A stretch of 64,000 nt of DNA from positions 353,222,610 through 353,286,609 of the forward strand of contig NC_077227.1 in assembly GCF_027887165.1 (NCBI RefSeq). Reading direction: 5' to 3'. The notes beneath the pieces were generated by a model, which saw only the letters and a list, made by a program, of their open reading frames with translations, was not told the DNA's origin and made no database searches. This DNA is from Monodelphis domestica (taxonomy: Eukaryota > Chordata > Mammalia > Didelphimorphia > Didelphidae). Every line of letters starts with the position of its first letter. Within the stretch, counting starts at the first letter, position 1. A program made the translations under genes and the position numbers. Below, piece by piece: positions 1 to 11,860 of this stretch.

Positions 1-515
1 AGATTCATTACCAGTTTTCTCTTTCTGCCTGAGTGGTCTGTAGTATATTTCCATTTCAACATCTCTTTTGTTTCTTCCACCATTAATCATTATTACATTG
101 TTCTTCATCAACCTTTTCTCACATAGGCATAACCTCTTTATATAACTTGTTGATCTACCATTCTTTTTATTTAATTAGTTAAAAAAAAAACCAAAGTAAA
201 CCCTTCTATACCTGCATTGCTCTTATGATTCACATCCTATGATTTATGAGTCCCAGTGTTAACTGTGATATTAAATTTACCTCCTGGTCTCGTTACTTAT
301 GGAGAATGTGAAGTAGACTCAAGGAGCATTTCTCTTTACTCTAGTTTGGGATTCAACAATGAAATGTTCCTAAAGAAAACAGAAGTGAAGATTCAATGTG
401 AAAAAAAAATCCGAAATGGAGTAGAGTATCTTGGCCCTTGTTTGGAAGTAGAGATAAATAACTAGATATTAGTTAGAATAAAAAGACAAAAGAAAGAAAA
501 AAGGAAAAAAAATAG
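1..515. other. Unassigned AT-rich sequence
   Basis: No repeat family or gene is recognised here. A 69-codon open frame at 256-465 has no familiar motif, no Kozak context and no homology I recognise. It is best treated as chance. Confidence 0.5.
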
Positions 516-632
516 ATAAATCTTTCATTGAGCATTCATTATGTGCTAGGCACTAGGACAAGAACTGGGGATACAGATACAAAAGTGAGGAAGACAATCA
601 CTGCCCTCAAGGAACTTACATTTTAGATAGCA
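516..632 (-). repeat. L2 LINE 3' end, reverse orientation
   Basis: The stretch has the signature of a reverse-complemented L2 3' end: 'tatgtgctaggcacta', then 'ggggatacagatac', then 'ctgccctcaaggaactta'. These elements are ancient and shared by all mammals, so the copy is diverged. Confidence 0.7.
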
Positions 633-654
633 TATAGAGAGGAACTGAAAAGCA

Positions 655-882
655 AAGCAGAAAACTTTTTTAGGTTTATAAAACACTTTACATATATTCC
701 ATTTTATCTTTATAACCTTGTGAATTAGGGATTATTATTGTACCCATTTTAGAATGTAGAAACTGACATTGAAGGAGATCAAATAACTAGAGCCCCAGTT
801 ATTAAGCCCCAGCTATAAGTATCTGAGGCGGGATTTGAACTTGGTTCTTCCTCACTCCAAGTCCAGTCCTTTAGACCCTATT
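655..882 (-). repeat. MIR SINE, reverse orientation
   Basis: A diverged MIR read backwards. 'aaacactttacatat' is followed by 'tacccattttag', then the tRNA-like part 'tgaggcgggatttgaac', the complement of an RNA polymerase III B box. Confidence 0.7.
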
Positions 883-884
883 TG

Positions 885-1640
885 AGTGCCAGGTGATATG
901 GCTGAACTCAAAGGGTAGCATGTTAACGGCTCCATTTCAAGTTGGAAAGAGGCCTTCAGTGGAGCACCCAGAGATTTATGCTTGTTTATGTTGTCTATAT
1001 GCTGTCTAGCATTTGAACATTGCCTCATTGATTACTCAGATAAAGGCTTAGATGATATACTTATCAAATCTGCAGATGATACAAAACTGAGAGAAATAGT
1101 TAACCCAGTAAATGACAGTCTGAATCCAAGAAAATATTGACAGATCAAAACATTAGGCTAAATCAAAGAAGATTAAATTTTATAGGAACAAATATTATCT
1201 TATGATTAAATATAAAAAATAAACTTCACAAGTAAAAGAATGGAGAGAAATGATTAGGCAGTGGTTGATCAGGAAATAATTTGGGGGTTTTAGTAGCTTG
1301 CAAGCTCAAAATGAGTCAGCAGTTTGATGTGGAAGCCAAGAAAGAGTACTAATTTAATTTAGGGCTGCATTAAGGTAAGGGAGAGCTTCCAGCAATAAGG
1401 GGGTGAGAGTGACACACTATGCCCTCATTCAAATCTCATCTTAGGTATTATATTCAATTCTGGACATCAAAATTTCAGAAAGACATATGGATAAGTTAGA
1501 GAGTATCTATAGGAGAGCAAACAGAATAGGAAAGAGCCTGAAATCTATGCCATATGACGAGTGGTAAAGAAACTGGGCATGTTTAGCCTGGAAAAAGAAC
1601 AGAATCAGGAAGAACCTAAAAGTTCAAGTGTTTGAACTAG
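885..1640 (+). mobile_element. L3/CR1 LINE fragment
   Basis: This is a roughly 750-bp remnant of a CR1-clade LINE (L3 in mammals). Landmarks in order are 'caagttggaaagaggcc' near 938, 'gcagatgatacaaaactg' near 1,073, 'gggggttttagtagcttgcaa' near 1,282 and 'atggataagttagagag' near 1,490. They match the usual order of the terminal reverse-transcriptase and downstream part of CR1 elements. The frame is broken by many stops, as expected for an element inactive since early mammals. Confidence 0.7.
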
Positions 1641-1866
1641 TGTCACTAATGTGACCCTGGGCAAATCACTTAACTCCAATTGCCTCGGTTTCCTGTTCAA
1701 TAAAATGAGCTAAAGAAGCAAATAGCAAAACACTCCAGTATCTTTGCCACAAAAACTCCAAAGTGGGTCACAAAGAATCAGACATAGGACAAGATTGATC
1801 CTCTCTATCTTATCAGTATCTTCTTTTGAAGTGTGATACTCAGAATTGAATATAAATGAAGTCAGA
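1641..1866 (+). repeat. Marsupial tRNA-derived SINE, then a small reversed L3 scrap
   Basis: 'gtgaccctgggcaaatcact' followed by 'ccacaaaaactccaaagtgg' and 'gtcacaaagaatcagacat' marks the 3' half of the marsupial SINE that normally ends in 'gactgaaatgactgaacaa'. From about 1,800, 'tgaagtgtgatactcagaat' resembles a reversed L3 fragment. Confidence 0.6.
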
Positions 1867-1867
1867 T

Positions 1868-2455
1868 TGTTGTGGGAGGCTTGAGGTGAACCCTCAGGGT
1901 TCAGGAAGGTTAGTTACCCTTTGCAAGGATGCAAGACTACAAAACTTAGCTTAAAAATAAAAAGAGAAATTTATTAATTTAGAATGTAATGTTGAATCTG
2001 GCCAGGAAGACTGCCTCCTAAGTGGAACAGGATAGGTGGAAAGCTGTTCCCAGATAACATCAATTCTGGAGTTTTTATACCTTTTACAACAGTGAAGATG
2101 TGACTCTAGAGTGGTATGCACTGAGGCATGGGCAGAGGGGAGGTTTGCCTGAAGACCTAGGGGGTGACCCTCATAGTTTAGAGGACAGATGGATGTGTGA
2201 GATATAATTTAATGATATCAAGGAGGTGTGTCTCTCTGTCCATCTACAGAACAATCCAAGGAGGATAATTCTCTCAGGTTCTTATAGGATTTATCAGATG
2301 TTTTAGGTTAGGAGTCACAAGGATAGAAGGGAACAAATTTCTCTGCTTATAGTTTGCCTGAAACACTTCTATAGTTTGGGGGATACAATGCCCATGCCAT
2401 GATGAGGACATACAGTATGACTCTCACTCCTTTATTGCTGGTTGATTAAGAATGG
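1868..2455 (-). mobile_element. Probable solo LTR, reverse strand
   Basis: Read on the minus strand, this segment carries a TATA-like 'ggtataaaaactc' (complement near 2,070-2,082). About 115 bases downstream is a polyadenylation-like 'aataaatttctc' (complement near 1,964-1,975), the spacing expected between U3 and R/U5. The left edge starts with TG at 1,868. No internal retroviral sequence or target duplication was identified, so the assignment rests on promoter and poly(A) architecture. Confidence 0.4.
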
Positions 2456-2895
2456 TGATATATATTTAGTTGTGAGTTGTAGTAGATGATTACTGAGATC
2501 TCTTCCAACTCTTGAATGCTTTAATTCCTTCCACTAAAGCAATAGGTCATTTTTTATGATAGTATTTTGTACACCTGTGCAAAAACATGATCACAAATTA
2601 TTTCTCTCTTCCCCCTTAGATATGCTTTTCTAAAAGGTATGGTTCCTCTACCTGGATATTGTTTTTAATCTATCATAACTTATAATTTTTGTGATGTGTT
2701 GATTGGTAATTTTATGTGGATGGTTTTCTTTCCTGTTTCAGTTCAGTTGGGTTTCATTCCATTAAATTCAACTCATACACCTTTAAATTCAGCACCTTTT
2801 AGGAACAAGGCACCAAGGATGAGACAAAAATTACTTAATCCCTATGCTCAATTCTACGTGTGTGTGAAACATCTACAAGATAAGTAAGCACAAAG
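2456..2895. other. Unassigned sequence
   Basis: AT-rich sequence without a recognisable repeat or gene. A 63-codon open frame at 2,696-2,887 has no recognisable domain. Confidence 0.4.
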
Positions 2896-2899
2896 CAGA

Positions 2900-3340
2900 T
2901 CTAAAGTAGTAAAAAGCCATTTCAAGATGGAGAGTGTGAGGTCCACTGAGGAAAGCAGACATGCTTGCCTGAGATTGCTGGCAAGGTCCCAATCTTTCAT
3001 ACAAAGGCACTGCTGCTCTCAGCCAAAGGTCATCATTAAACCCTCAGGCCCCCCTCACTCTGAAGAGCAAAGAAGTCCTTGTAATATAATGATTGCAAGT
3101 ACCAAACCTGCCTTTTCCCAAGAACAGATTAGCAATCACTTTTTCTCAACTTGCTTATGTCTGTAATAGCAATCCTGGTAACATTCATGTGTGAGGTCAT
3201 TTTTCATTATCCTGTGGGAAAGTAACCCCCCCTTCCCCCAAGAATTTACCCTCTATAAAAGTCTTTCTTTTTGTCACAGTAAACAAAGATCATAGCTCCC
3301 AGTCATGGTGCCCTGATTCTTCCAGTCAGTCCTTGTCAGG
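2900..3340 (+). mobile_element. Probable solo LTR, forward strand
   Basis: A TATA box 'ctctataaaagtc' near 3,252 is preceded by a U3-like stretch with C-rich runs. It is followed within 40 bases by 'gtaaacaaag' and a U5-like 'tggtgccctgattcttcc'. A 79-codon open frame lies within it but has no recognisable domain. No internal region is attached. Confidence 0.4.
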
Positions 3341-3514
3341 CATGCTGGCCCTTAATCTTTCCTGTCCTTCTCCTTATCTCATTTTCCTATCCACTAGTCT
3401 CCCTAGCAGTCTAAAGCTCTCCATGGCTGCAATGGCTCTAAAATCCAATTGTTCATTACTATACCCCCCATGCATAGCCGTGACAGAAGAGAAACATAAC
3501 AGAAAAGAGATCAA

Positions 3515-3660
3515 GAAATTGTTTGTCAGTGGAATTGCCCATTGGCTATGGGAGTGGGGAGGGAGAAGTGAGGGAGGAGAGGAGGGAAAGAACATGAATC
3601 ATATAACCATGGAAAAATATTCTAAATTAATTAATTAAATAAAATTTAAAAATAAAGAAA
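3515..3660 (+). mobile_element. L1 3' tail, forward
   Basis: This is the extreme 3' end of a marsupial L1: 'attgcccattggctatggg', a G-rich tract, 'aacatgaatcatataacc', 'atggaaaaatattctaaatt', then an AT-rich tail. The same tail sequence recurs at 20,850-20,953 and 23,490-23,575. Confidence 0.8.
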
Positions 3661-3939
3661 GTGTTTGTCCTTTATCTCTCAGCCTTCTCAACTCATGTTT
3701 CTTATCCTTGAAAGGAAATTAAAGTTATTTTTCTAAGAACTCTCTCATTACCTAGCAATCCTTCTTTTTCATCTCTCAATCCTTGACAAATCACTCATCT
3801 TTTTATGAGAAACTCTATAGTTTTTGATAAAGAGATGGCCCTTTTCATTATTCAGGCCAACCTGTATACATACCCTTGAGCATACCTTTTTTATCTTCTC
3901 CATCATATTGCCTTCACTCTCGTTTCTTTCTACTTACTT

Positions 3940-5430
3940 AATATTAAATTTTATTTTATTTCCCCCCCAATTACATGTGAAAAAAATCCCAACATTTTAA
4001 AAAAGAATTCTGATTCACAAATTCTCTTCCACCCTCTCTCTGCTGCCTGCTGTAATGGTAAGCAAACTGATATAGAATTTACGTATGCAATGGCATAAAA
4101 CTTTTTCCATATTAATCTATTTGTGGAAGGAAACAAAAAGTAATAAGAAAATAAAAAAAAAACTTTGTTTTGGACTGGATTCAGACCTTATTAGTTCTTT
4201 CTCTGGAAGCAGATGTTATATATATATATTTTTTTATCAGGAGTCCTTTGGTATTTTTTTGGGTCATTGTACTGTTGAGAATAGCTAAGTTACTCACAAT
4301 TGCACCTCTTTTTTCCATATGGTCAAATTTAGTCTTTTAATAAATTCTTTTCTTCAGTGGATTTTTTTTATCTTTATTTATTTGGCCATTTTTGCTTCTT
4401 AAGGAGTTCTTCATAGGATTTTTGTGTCTTTTTATGCTAATTGGTCTATTCTGTTTTTCAAGGTATTAGTTTTTGTGCTTCTTTTATCAAGCTGTTGATT
4501 TTTTTTTCACGATTTTCCTGTGTTACTCTCATTTATTTCCTCAATTTTTCCTTCTACCCCTCTTACTTGATTTTAAAATTCTTTTTGAGCTTGAGAGCAA
4601 CTCATATTTTTTCTTGGAGACTTTGGGTGAAACAGTATTGTCATTGTTGACTTCTGAGTCTGTTTTAGTATTCTCTGTCACTAAAATACCTTTCTATGCC
4701 AAGTTTATTTTTCTTGTTTGTATTTTCTCCAGCCTTTTTCTTTTCTTTTACCTCAAAAAAAAATTTTTTTTTTTTAAATTTGGCTTTGTTTCTGTGGTGA
4801 ATGGGACAATGTTCTTAGTTTCAGATTCTTTGTGCAGTTGTCTTCAGAGCTAGCTCTGGAAACCTATATGTTTTCAGTCCTTCCAAGGTGCTATGATATA
4901 AGAAGAGCTGTGTTTAATATTTTCCCAGGCTGTGCTTTTGTCTGTGAGTAAACAAAAGCACTCTTTTCCTACTTAGAACTGTGTCTAGGTTCCTTGGCTC
5001 CCCCGTGGCTATAAACGCTGGTATGTGCTAATGCTACTCCTCACCTTGAGACCCAACCTGGATCTGATTAAGGACAATGTAACAAGACTTTGGGGAGTCT
5101 TACACCCAGAACCAGAAAGTGAACTCAGTAGTCTCCTTCTGACCTGTTGTCCAAATTCTTTTACCATCTGTGGCTGAGACTTCAGGAAGCCTTTGCTGCT
5201 GATTTAGATGCTCCAAGGCCTATTGCTGTGGTCAGGTCTGCCTTGAAATGCTCCACTTCCACCCTAATATAATCTATATTTTTGTGTCAGGCTTTTAAGT
5301 TGTTTTCAACTGAAAACTTTTTCATGCTGCTCCAAAATACATTTTAAGGCATTATATTATAGCTTTTTGAAGGGCTTTTGGGTGAAGATCAGACAGGTCT
5401 GTGTATCTTCTCCCCACCTATCTAATACTT
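3940..5430 (-). mobile_element. HAL1-like or internally deleted L1 (5' UTR, ORF1, 3' end)
   Basis: Read on the minus strand there is a GC-richer L1-type 5' UTR (about 5,430 to 4,760). It is followed by a decayed ORF1-type coiled-coil region (about 4,760 to 4,330, complement of 'cttgattttaaaattctttt' and neighbours), then directly by an L1 3' end (about 4,310 to 3,940). No endonuclease or reverse-transcriptase region lies between. This order matches HAL1 elements (ORF1 only), but an L1 with a large internal deletion would look the same. All frames are broken. Confidence 0.55.
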
Positions 5431-6975
5431 TATAACGCCCTATCTACTTCCTTTAAATTCACCACAAACATACTCAAGTTTCCCTTACATTAAAAAAATG
5501 ATTGGATTCTATCATCCTATCAAAATATCATCATCCTATATGTCTCCTCTTTTTTTTCACCAAAACTTCTTGAAAAAGCTATACTCAATGTTTCCTTTTC
5601 TTCTATCATTTTCTTATCTCCTCAAATATGATTTCCAACCTCATCACCCAATTTAAATAACTTTCTTCTAAGTTAACAAATGAGTTCCAAATTGTCAAAT
5701 CTATAATTTCTTCTCCTTGATTTTTCTTCTTCTCTTAGCTACATTTGACTCCACTTTCTTTTTCTTTGTGGGTTTTCAGAACACCGTTCTCATCTACTTT
5801 TCTTATTACTTGTCAGACTATTTCCTTTAGACTCCTTTGCTGATTCATGAGCATGTTATACCTGTGGGTGCACTCCAAAACTCTCTTCTATACCTTTCTT
5901 CTTTTTTTCTCTACATTTTCTCTCTTGGTGGCCTCATTAGTTTTCATGGGTTCTATTACTGTTTCTATGCAGAGGACTCCAAGATTTATATCTAGCTCCA
6001 GTCTCTTTCATGAACTTCTAGTCTCACATCACCAACCACCTAATAGATCTTTCAAACTGTATAGCCTGTAGGCATCTCAAATTCAACATGTCTAAAACAG
6101 AACTCATTGCCCTCCTTTGCCAACCCACTCCTCTTTCAAACTTTACTATTACTATTGGTGTTCCTATGAGTTATCTGTATTCATCCTCAAATTTTCATTC
6201 ATTCACTCCATTGGCTAGTTAGTTGCTAAATTTGTCATTTTATTTCTACCATATCTCTCACATACTTCTCCCTACTCACACAGTCTCTGCCCTAGTAAAG
6301 GCTCTCATTGTCCTTACCTAGACTGTTGTGATAGCCTCCAAAGTGTTCTTCTTGACTCAAAACTCTCTATACTCCAATCTATCCCCTATCTAATTGCCAA
6401 AAGTGGTTTTCCTAAAGCACAAACCTAATTATGTCACTCCTTTATTCAACAGAATTTAATAGCTGCCTATTGCATCCAGTGTCAAGTACAAAATCCTCTG
6501 ATATTTAAAGCTCTTCACAACCTGGCTACTTCCTAATTTCAAACATTATGTTTCCTTCCTCATGCTCTATAATTTAGACATTTTTGGACTATTTTCATAT
6601 AAGTCACTCTATCTTCTTTCTCTGTGCCTTTCATATTGGCTATTCTGTGTGCTTAGAATTGATTCTTTTCTCATGGCCACTGTTTGAAATCCTTCATTTC
6701 CTTCTGGACACAATTCAAGGAACACTTTCTTCATTCAATCTTTCCTAGATCTCTCAGCTGATATAGTTTCCTTCAAACATCAACAGCAGCAACAACAAAA
6801 TTATCTTGATTTCTTGTATATATTCTGTATATTATGGAATGTGTACATATTATTTCCTCCACTAGAATGAAACTAATTGAGATTGAGGATGGTTTCCTTT
6901 TGGTCTTCAAATTCCTAGCATTTAGCACAATGCCCATAGGCCACAACAACACTTAGTAAGTGTCCATTACTTGGA
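5431..6975 (+). mobile_element. Long L2 LINE fragment
   Basis: This contains the canonical L2 3' landmarks in order: 'gccaaaagtggttttcctaa' near 6,397, 'atgtcactcctttattcaac' near 6,431, 'aagctcttcacaacctggct' near 6,509, 'ccttctggacacaattcaag' near 6,700, and the terminal 'gcatttagcacaatgccca' near 6,918. The upstream part is less certain. It is one of the longest ancient repeats in the window. Confidence 0.7.
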
Positions 6976-8345
6976 TTGACAACAATACTTTGCTTTGAAG
7001 GAAATTAGAGCTTCTATGAAATAGGACTAAGGAGGAGGAGTATTCTAGACATGCTGGGCTATTTGTGCTTAGGCATGGAGCTGGGGGGGTGTAGTTTTGT
7101 ATATGAGACTTGATAGTGAATGTGCCCTTAAAGAGTGAAGAGGTGTAGGGAAAAATACAACTAGAAAGGTAAGCAATTTATAGAAGAAACTCCTCTTGAT
7201 CAGATTTGCTGATTTCCAGAAAACTGTATTTTCAATGGCCATTATTAGATGAAGTTCATTGCTGGTGAAGCAAACTTTGTGCCTATATCTTAAACTAGGG
7301 TCTAGAATTCAGAATTCTGTTTTTGGGCACTAGCTCTTTGATTTCCAAATTTTCCTATCTTTTTTGTTGTAGTTTTGTCTCATGTGGTCTTCATTTTCTT
7401 GTCCAGGATGTCACAAGCCCTAGAAAAGCTTTCTAGTGTTTCCATTTGTTCCCACATGATTCATCCAGAACTGGATAGTGGATTTTTATGTGGGATGTGT
7501 TTGGATCAACTTTCTTTTATATTTCTCAGATGGATAGATCATAGATTTAAAACTGGAGAAGAACCTTAGAGGACATACTGTTCAATGATCTCATTTTATA
7601 GATGAGGAACCCGAGGAACAATTGAGGTGAGGGGAGAAAGGAGAAGGTGCTTAGGGTTCAATATCCTCAATTGTTTGACTGTTCTTCAGATTCTTCAGTG
7701 GCAGCCTGGACAAATGCAGAAATGTAAAGGCTGCAGCCCTGGATCCTGCTTTTCAAAGTCACCTGTCTCCTTTTACTGCAGTCATGTGCTTTAGTCTTTG
7801 AGCAGAAATTGGGGTCCCAAAGCATAACAGACATTCCCAGAGCTCTGAAGAAGTTACAGCTTGTTTATTGAGCCTCTTCTTAATACCTCAGGTTTATCAC
7901 AATGCAATCAATTACCATGGCAGTGAAATCTCAGCAGAAGAATTACAAGAATTGGCAAAAGCATTTGGAATGCATTTAGTACAAAGGTAGGATAAGGACA
8001 ACAGATTCCTGTCAGGGAAAAAAAAACTGTTTCTACAAAGTTACATTTTGCAAAATACAGAGAAAGAAAGGGCCAAAATGCAGATGTGGAGCCATATAAT
8101 TTTAGACTTGGAACAGACCTTAAATCATCTAATCTTATGAGTTTGAAGACAACTTAGAATATAGAACATAAAATATTCGATATGAAAGGAGTCTTAGAAT
8201 CTTGAGTGATAAGATAAAATGAACTTTGTATTTTTATACATTCCCATGATAACGCTTGAAATTTTTTTTGTTTTCCTTTTTCTCAGTTGCTCTTTATATC
8301 ACTCGATCCCTAATTACATGCTTGTATTCCCAGCAACTAATACTG
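6976..8345. other. Mostly unassigned; MIR-like pieces
   Basis: A MIR-like fragment lies at about 7,535-7,640 ('tctcattttatagatgagg'). Another reversed, poorly preserved one lies at 8,090-8,190. At 7,820-8,050 a 'cttgtttattgagcc' motif hints at a reversed LTR fragment, too weak to call. The 64-codon frame at 7,375-7,569 runs into the MIR. Confidence 0.4.
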
Positions 8346-8349
8346 TGCT

Positions 8350-8482
8350 TGATATATAGTAGTCAAGTCATGAATCATTTATTGAGAACCTTCTGTGTGC
8401 CAAGTACTATGCTAAGCATTCAGTAGACAAATAATGGGGGGAAATACTCTCTGATATCAAGGAGCTCCTAATCTAAGGGGAA
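8350..8482 (-). repeat. L2 LINE 3' end, reverse orientation
   Basis: 'tgaatcatttattgagaacc', then 'tgtgtgccaagtactatgct', then 'atcaaggagctcctaatcta' is a reversed L2 3' end. Confidence 0.7.
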
Positions 8483-8508
8483 GACAATGAGCAAATACTG
8501 TAAAGTAC

Positions 8509-8541
8509 AAACACACACACACACACAAACAAACACACATA
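8509..8541. repeat. (CA)n microsatellite
   Basis: A short CA repeat with AAAC interruptions. It produces meaningless open frames on the opposite strand. Confidence 0.9.
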
Positions 8542-8559
8542 TAATAACATGAGGATAAT

Positions 8560-9650
8560 TAACAAAGGGAAGACACATTAATAAGGATTTAAAAAGACTT
8601 TTTATTGAAAATTGGATATCTGTTGATTCTTGAAGGAAGTCAGGGAAGCCATGAGGTAAGAATGAGGAAGAAGACAATTTAGGCATGAATTCCAGAATTG
8701 GAAGATGGAGTGTCTTTGAGAAGAAAAAACTAGGAGACCAGACTCACTGGCTCTTAAGTCAAGAGGAATAAAGTGTAAGAAGATTGGCAATGGAAGGGGT
8801 CATATGGACTTTAAAAGTCAAATTACCTTCAAGTGGGTTCTTAAGAAATGCTTGTTGATTGGTTTGTCCACCAGTCTTTAGTGAGAGTTAAGTGGTAATA
8901 CAGGGATGGAGATCAAACTTGTGATTTCATTGATCTGGGGAATTATTGGATGAGGAAACTTCCCTTTCCTAATGCAGGCTAGTAACTGTATAACTTATAG
9001 TCTTACAGTTACCTTGAGCACTAAGAGACTACCTAGGTCACATAACCAGGAGGTGTCAGAGGCAGGACTTGAACACAGATCTTGGTTTCTGGGCAAAGTC
9101 TCTTTGATGTCACTAAGCAACAACAATATTGACCATGATATTCTTATTGTGCCTTACTTTTGAATACTTTTATAGTAGTATCTCATTTGGCTCGACTGCC
9201 TCCATGAGAGGTGAATAACAGAGTGCTGAAGAAACTGACAATGAGGGCAATTGTGATTTGCCTGAATATCAATGAAGACCTGATAGCAAATTCTCTTATG
9301 CTCTCATTTTATATCCTGGTCCCCACTAAACTGAGATGTAGGACAACTGGCACTCACAGACAGAAACAGAGTAGCTAAGGCTCTATCAAAGGTATTCACT
9401 TGTCTAAGATCACAGAAAATGAATCCCATCATCCCTGGACCAGTGCCTGAGGCACTGACCCATGGGGGAAAATATTCTAAACTGTGAAGTCAAGGCTAGG
9501 CTAACTACAGTGCACTATAGGAACAGGGCTACTAGAGGCAGACCCTGAATGAACAACCTTGCTTTCTATACCCAGATAACACTCTACAATCACTCCTCAG
9601 TGAGAATGAAAGAGAACAGTCACAACCACCACCTCCCAGTGCAATACATA
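8560..9650. other. Unassigned with a reversed MIR at about 8,990-9,115
   Basis: 'cctaggtcacataaccagg' followed by 'aggcaggacttgaacacag' is a reversed MIR-like SINE. The rest is not recognised. Confidence 0.45.
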
Positions 9651-9652
9651 TT

Positions 9653-9729
9653 AGGGTATCTCCAAAGTCTTAATGCAATTCTCTGTAATTAAAAGCTTAA
9701 AACTGCACTAATACTTTAGGGACATCTCA
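9653..9729. mobile_element. Mariner-type MITE, 77 bp
   Basis: This is a short element made almost entirely of two inverted arms. The left arm reads 'agggtatctccaaagtctta' and the complement of the right arm reads 'tgagatgtccctaaagtatt'. Both then run into 'atgca' or 'agtgca'. TA lies at both borders (9,651-9,653 and 9,729-9,731). The arms resemble a mariner family with ends like 'gtcccaaaagtcttagtgca', and a scrap of the same family lies at 39,354-39,380. Confidence 0.65.
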
Positions 9730-9924
9730 TAGCCCCATTCATTCTGTTGGGGGTGGCTCCTAGTTTGGAGATGTAGTTACAGGATAGGAGTTTGTTTACA
9801 ACCTTTCATGCATGGCTCCATCCCAGAAGCCTGAAGCCTTTCTGCCTTATGGCTAAGTTAACAAGTAGCTTGAGGCTTCCAAGGGGCTGAAACCTTGTAA
9901 CAGAGCAATGTAGCCTATGTTTGC

Positions 9925-10345
9925 AGGTTTATTTCACATCTTTCCCCTTCATATGTCTAGCCAAAATGACCCATTTTTGTTCACTGAACTCAGCATCTGC
10001 AGCTTTGAACAGGTCATTTCCTATGCCTGGAATGTACTCTACTCCCTTTCCCCACCTCCACCTCCCTTTTCCTTTTAGCATCCTTAGACTCCTTCAAGAT
10101 TCAGTTCAGATGACACTTTTTACAAGAAATTTTATGTGATTGCCTGTAGTGTAGAGTGCTCTCTTCTTTCTCAAATCATAAAATATTTATTTCTCTGCAA
10201 ACATGTGGTATCTCCTTCTCCACCCCAGGAAAATGTAAACTCCTTGAGGACAATCATTATTTTTAAATTTTGCTTTGTATGTTCAGCAGAAGCACATTGC
10301 TTTGCACAAAGAACACACTTAATAAGTACTTGCTGAGTTTAGGTG
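9925..10345 (+). repeat. L2 LINE 3' end
   Basis: 'ctatgcctggaatgtactct', then 'ccttcaagattcagttcaga', then 'aaactccttgaggacaatca' and 'aataagtacttgctgagttt' are the ordered landmarks of a forward L2 3' end. Confidence 0.75.
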
Positions 10346-10599
10346 AAAACTAATTGACCTGTTTATTTTTGTTTAATTTCTATTTGACTCAATTCTACAA
10401 AGCACTGATATTCTGGGATCCTGTGCTTCTCATTGAACATACCAATATAAAAATGACATAGGCATGTTCTTAAGGGAGCATACAACAGAAGAAGGATGAG
10501 GATACAAGCTGTATATAAAAGTCTGATATAAAAGAGAGTGTGATAATCACAAAGGAGAGGTCCAAACAAAGCACTATGAGAAATTTGAGGAAGGAGAAA

Positions 10600-11846
10600 T
10601 CACTTCTAGCTTTTGGTGGATATGGTCAAGAAAGTCCTTATGAATGAGAAGGTGTCCATGCTTCACACTTAACAAGAAAATTCATATGGAAAAACAAAAA
10701 AGTCATAATATCAAAGGAACTAATGAAAAAAGAAGTAAAGAAAGCAGATTCAGAAGGACCAGATTTTAAATTGTATTATAAAGCTATAATTGTCAAAATT
10801 CTCTGACACTGATTGAGAAACTGAAAAGTAGATCAATGGAATAGAACAGATACACAACAAATAGCAGTATAAGATTATAACCTTGTTTTTGGCAGAAATA
10901 AAGGTCCAAGCTTTTGAAATAAGAATTTACTATTTGATAAGTTCAAAATGAATATGTGACCTAGGTATAAAAGGGGATATTATAAACAAATTAGAATAGG
11001 GAACATATTATTTCTCATATCTGTAGATAGTAGAAGAAAAATAAACAAGAGTAGAAGAATTGTGAAATGGAAAATGGATACTTTTGAATACATTAAATTG
11101 AAACATTTTTTACAAATGAAGCTTATGTAGTCAATATTAGAAGGAAAATAAAAAATTGGTATAATTTTTTATGAGCAGTTTCTCAAATGGAGGTCTTATC
11201 TAAAAAAATGCAGAGAATTTTGTCAAACATGTAACAATATGAGCCATTCCCCAATTAATGAATGGTAAAAAGATATGAACAGATAGTTTTTAGATGAAGA
11301 AATCAAAGCTATTTTTAACTATATGAAAAATTGATTTAAATCATCTCACATTTATCTGATTGACCAAAATGATAAAAGGATAAAATTGCAAATATTGGAG
11401 GGCATGTGGAAAAATAGGTACACTAATGCATTGTTGGTGGAACTGAGAACTCATTCAACTATTTTGGAGAGCAATATGGAAGTATAGTCAAAGAGTTATA
11501 AAATAGAAAATACATTTTAATTAAGTAATTATCACTTCATTATTTAAGTAATTACCACTATCAAGTTTATTTCCTAAAGAGATCAAAGAAAAGGGAAAAC
11601 AAACTACATGTTCTAAAATATTTATAGCAGCTCTTTTTGTGGTGGCAAAGACCTGGAAACTGAAGGAATGTCTATCAATTGGGGAATGGCTAAACAAGTT
11701 GTGGTATATGATTGTAATAAAATAGTATTGTGCCATAAGAAATGACAAAATGATGGAAAAAAAGACCATGAAAAGACTTATAGGAAGTGATTGATGCGAA
11801 GTGAAGTGAGCAGAACCAGAAGAATGTTGTACCCAGTAACAACAAT
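10600..11846 (+). mobile_element. Older L1, ORF2 3' region (5' part of a split element)
   Basis: Decayed L1 ORF2 coding sequence with stops. Recognisable stretches include 'agatcaatggaatagaacag' near 10,831, 'gagccattccccaattaatg' near 11,241 and 'attggggaatggctaaacaa' near 11,678. It is interrupted at 11,847 by a younger L1 and resumes at 12,506. Confidence 0.75.
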
Positions 11847-11860
11847 AATGTATGATGATC
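11847..11860. repeat. Target-site duplication, left copy
   Basis: AATGTATGATGATC, repeated exactly at 12,492-12,505, flanks the younger L1 insertion. Confidence 0.9.

Noticed and set aside
4441..4853. Overlapping plus-strand frames rich in F and L
   Set aside because: They are the antisense of an L1/HAL1 ORF1 A-rich coiled-coil region; T-rich DNA yields F/L-rich chance frames.
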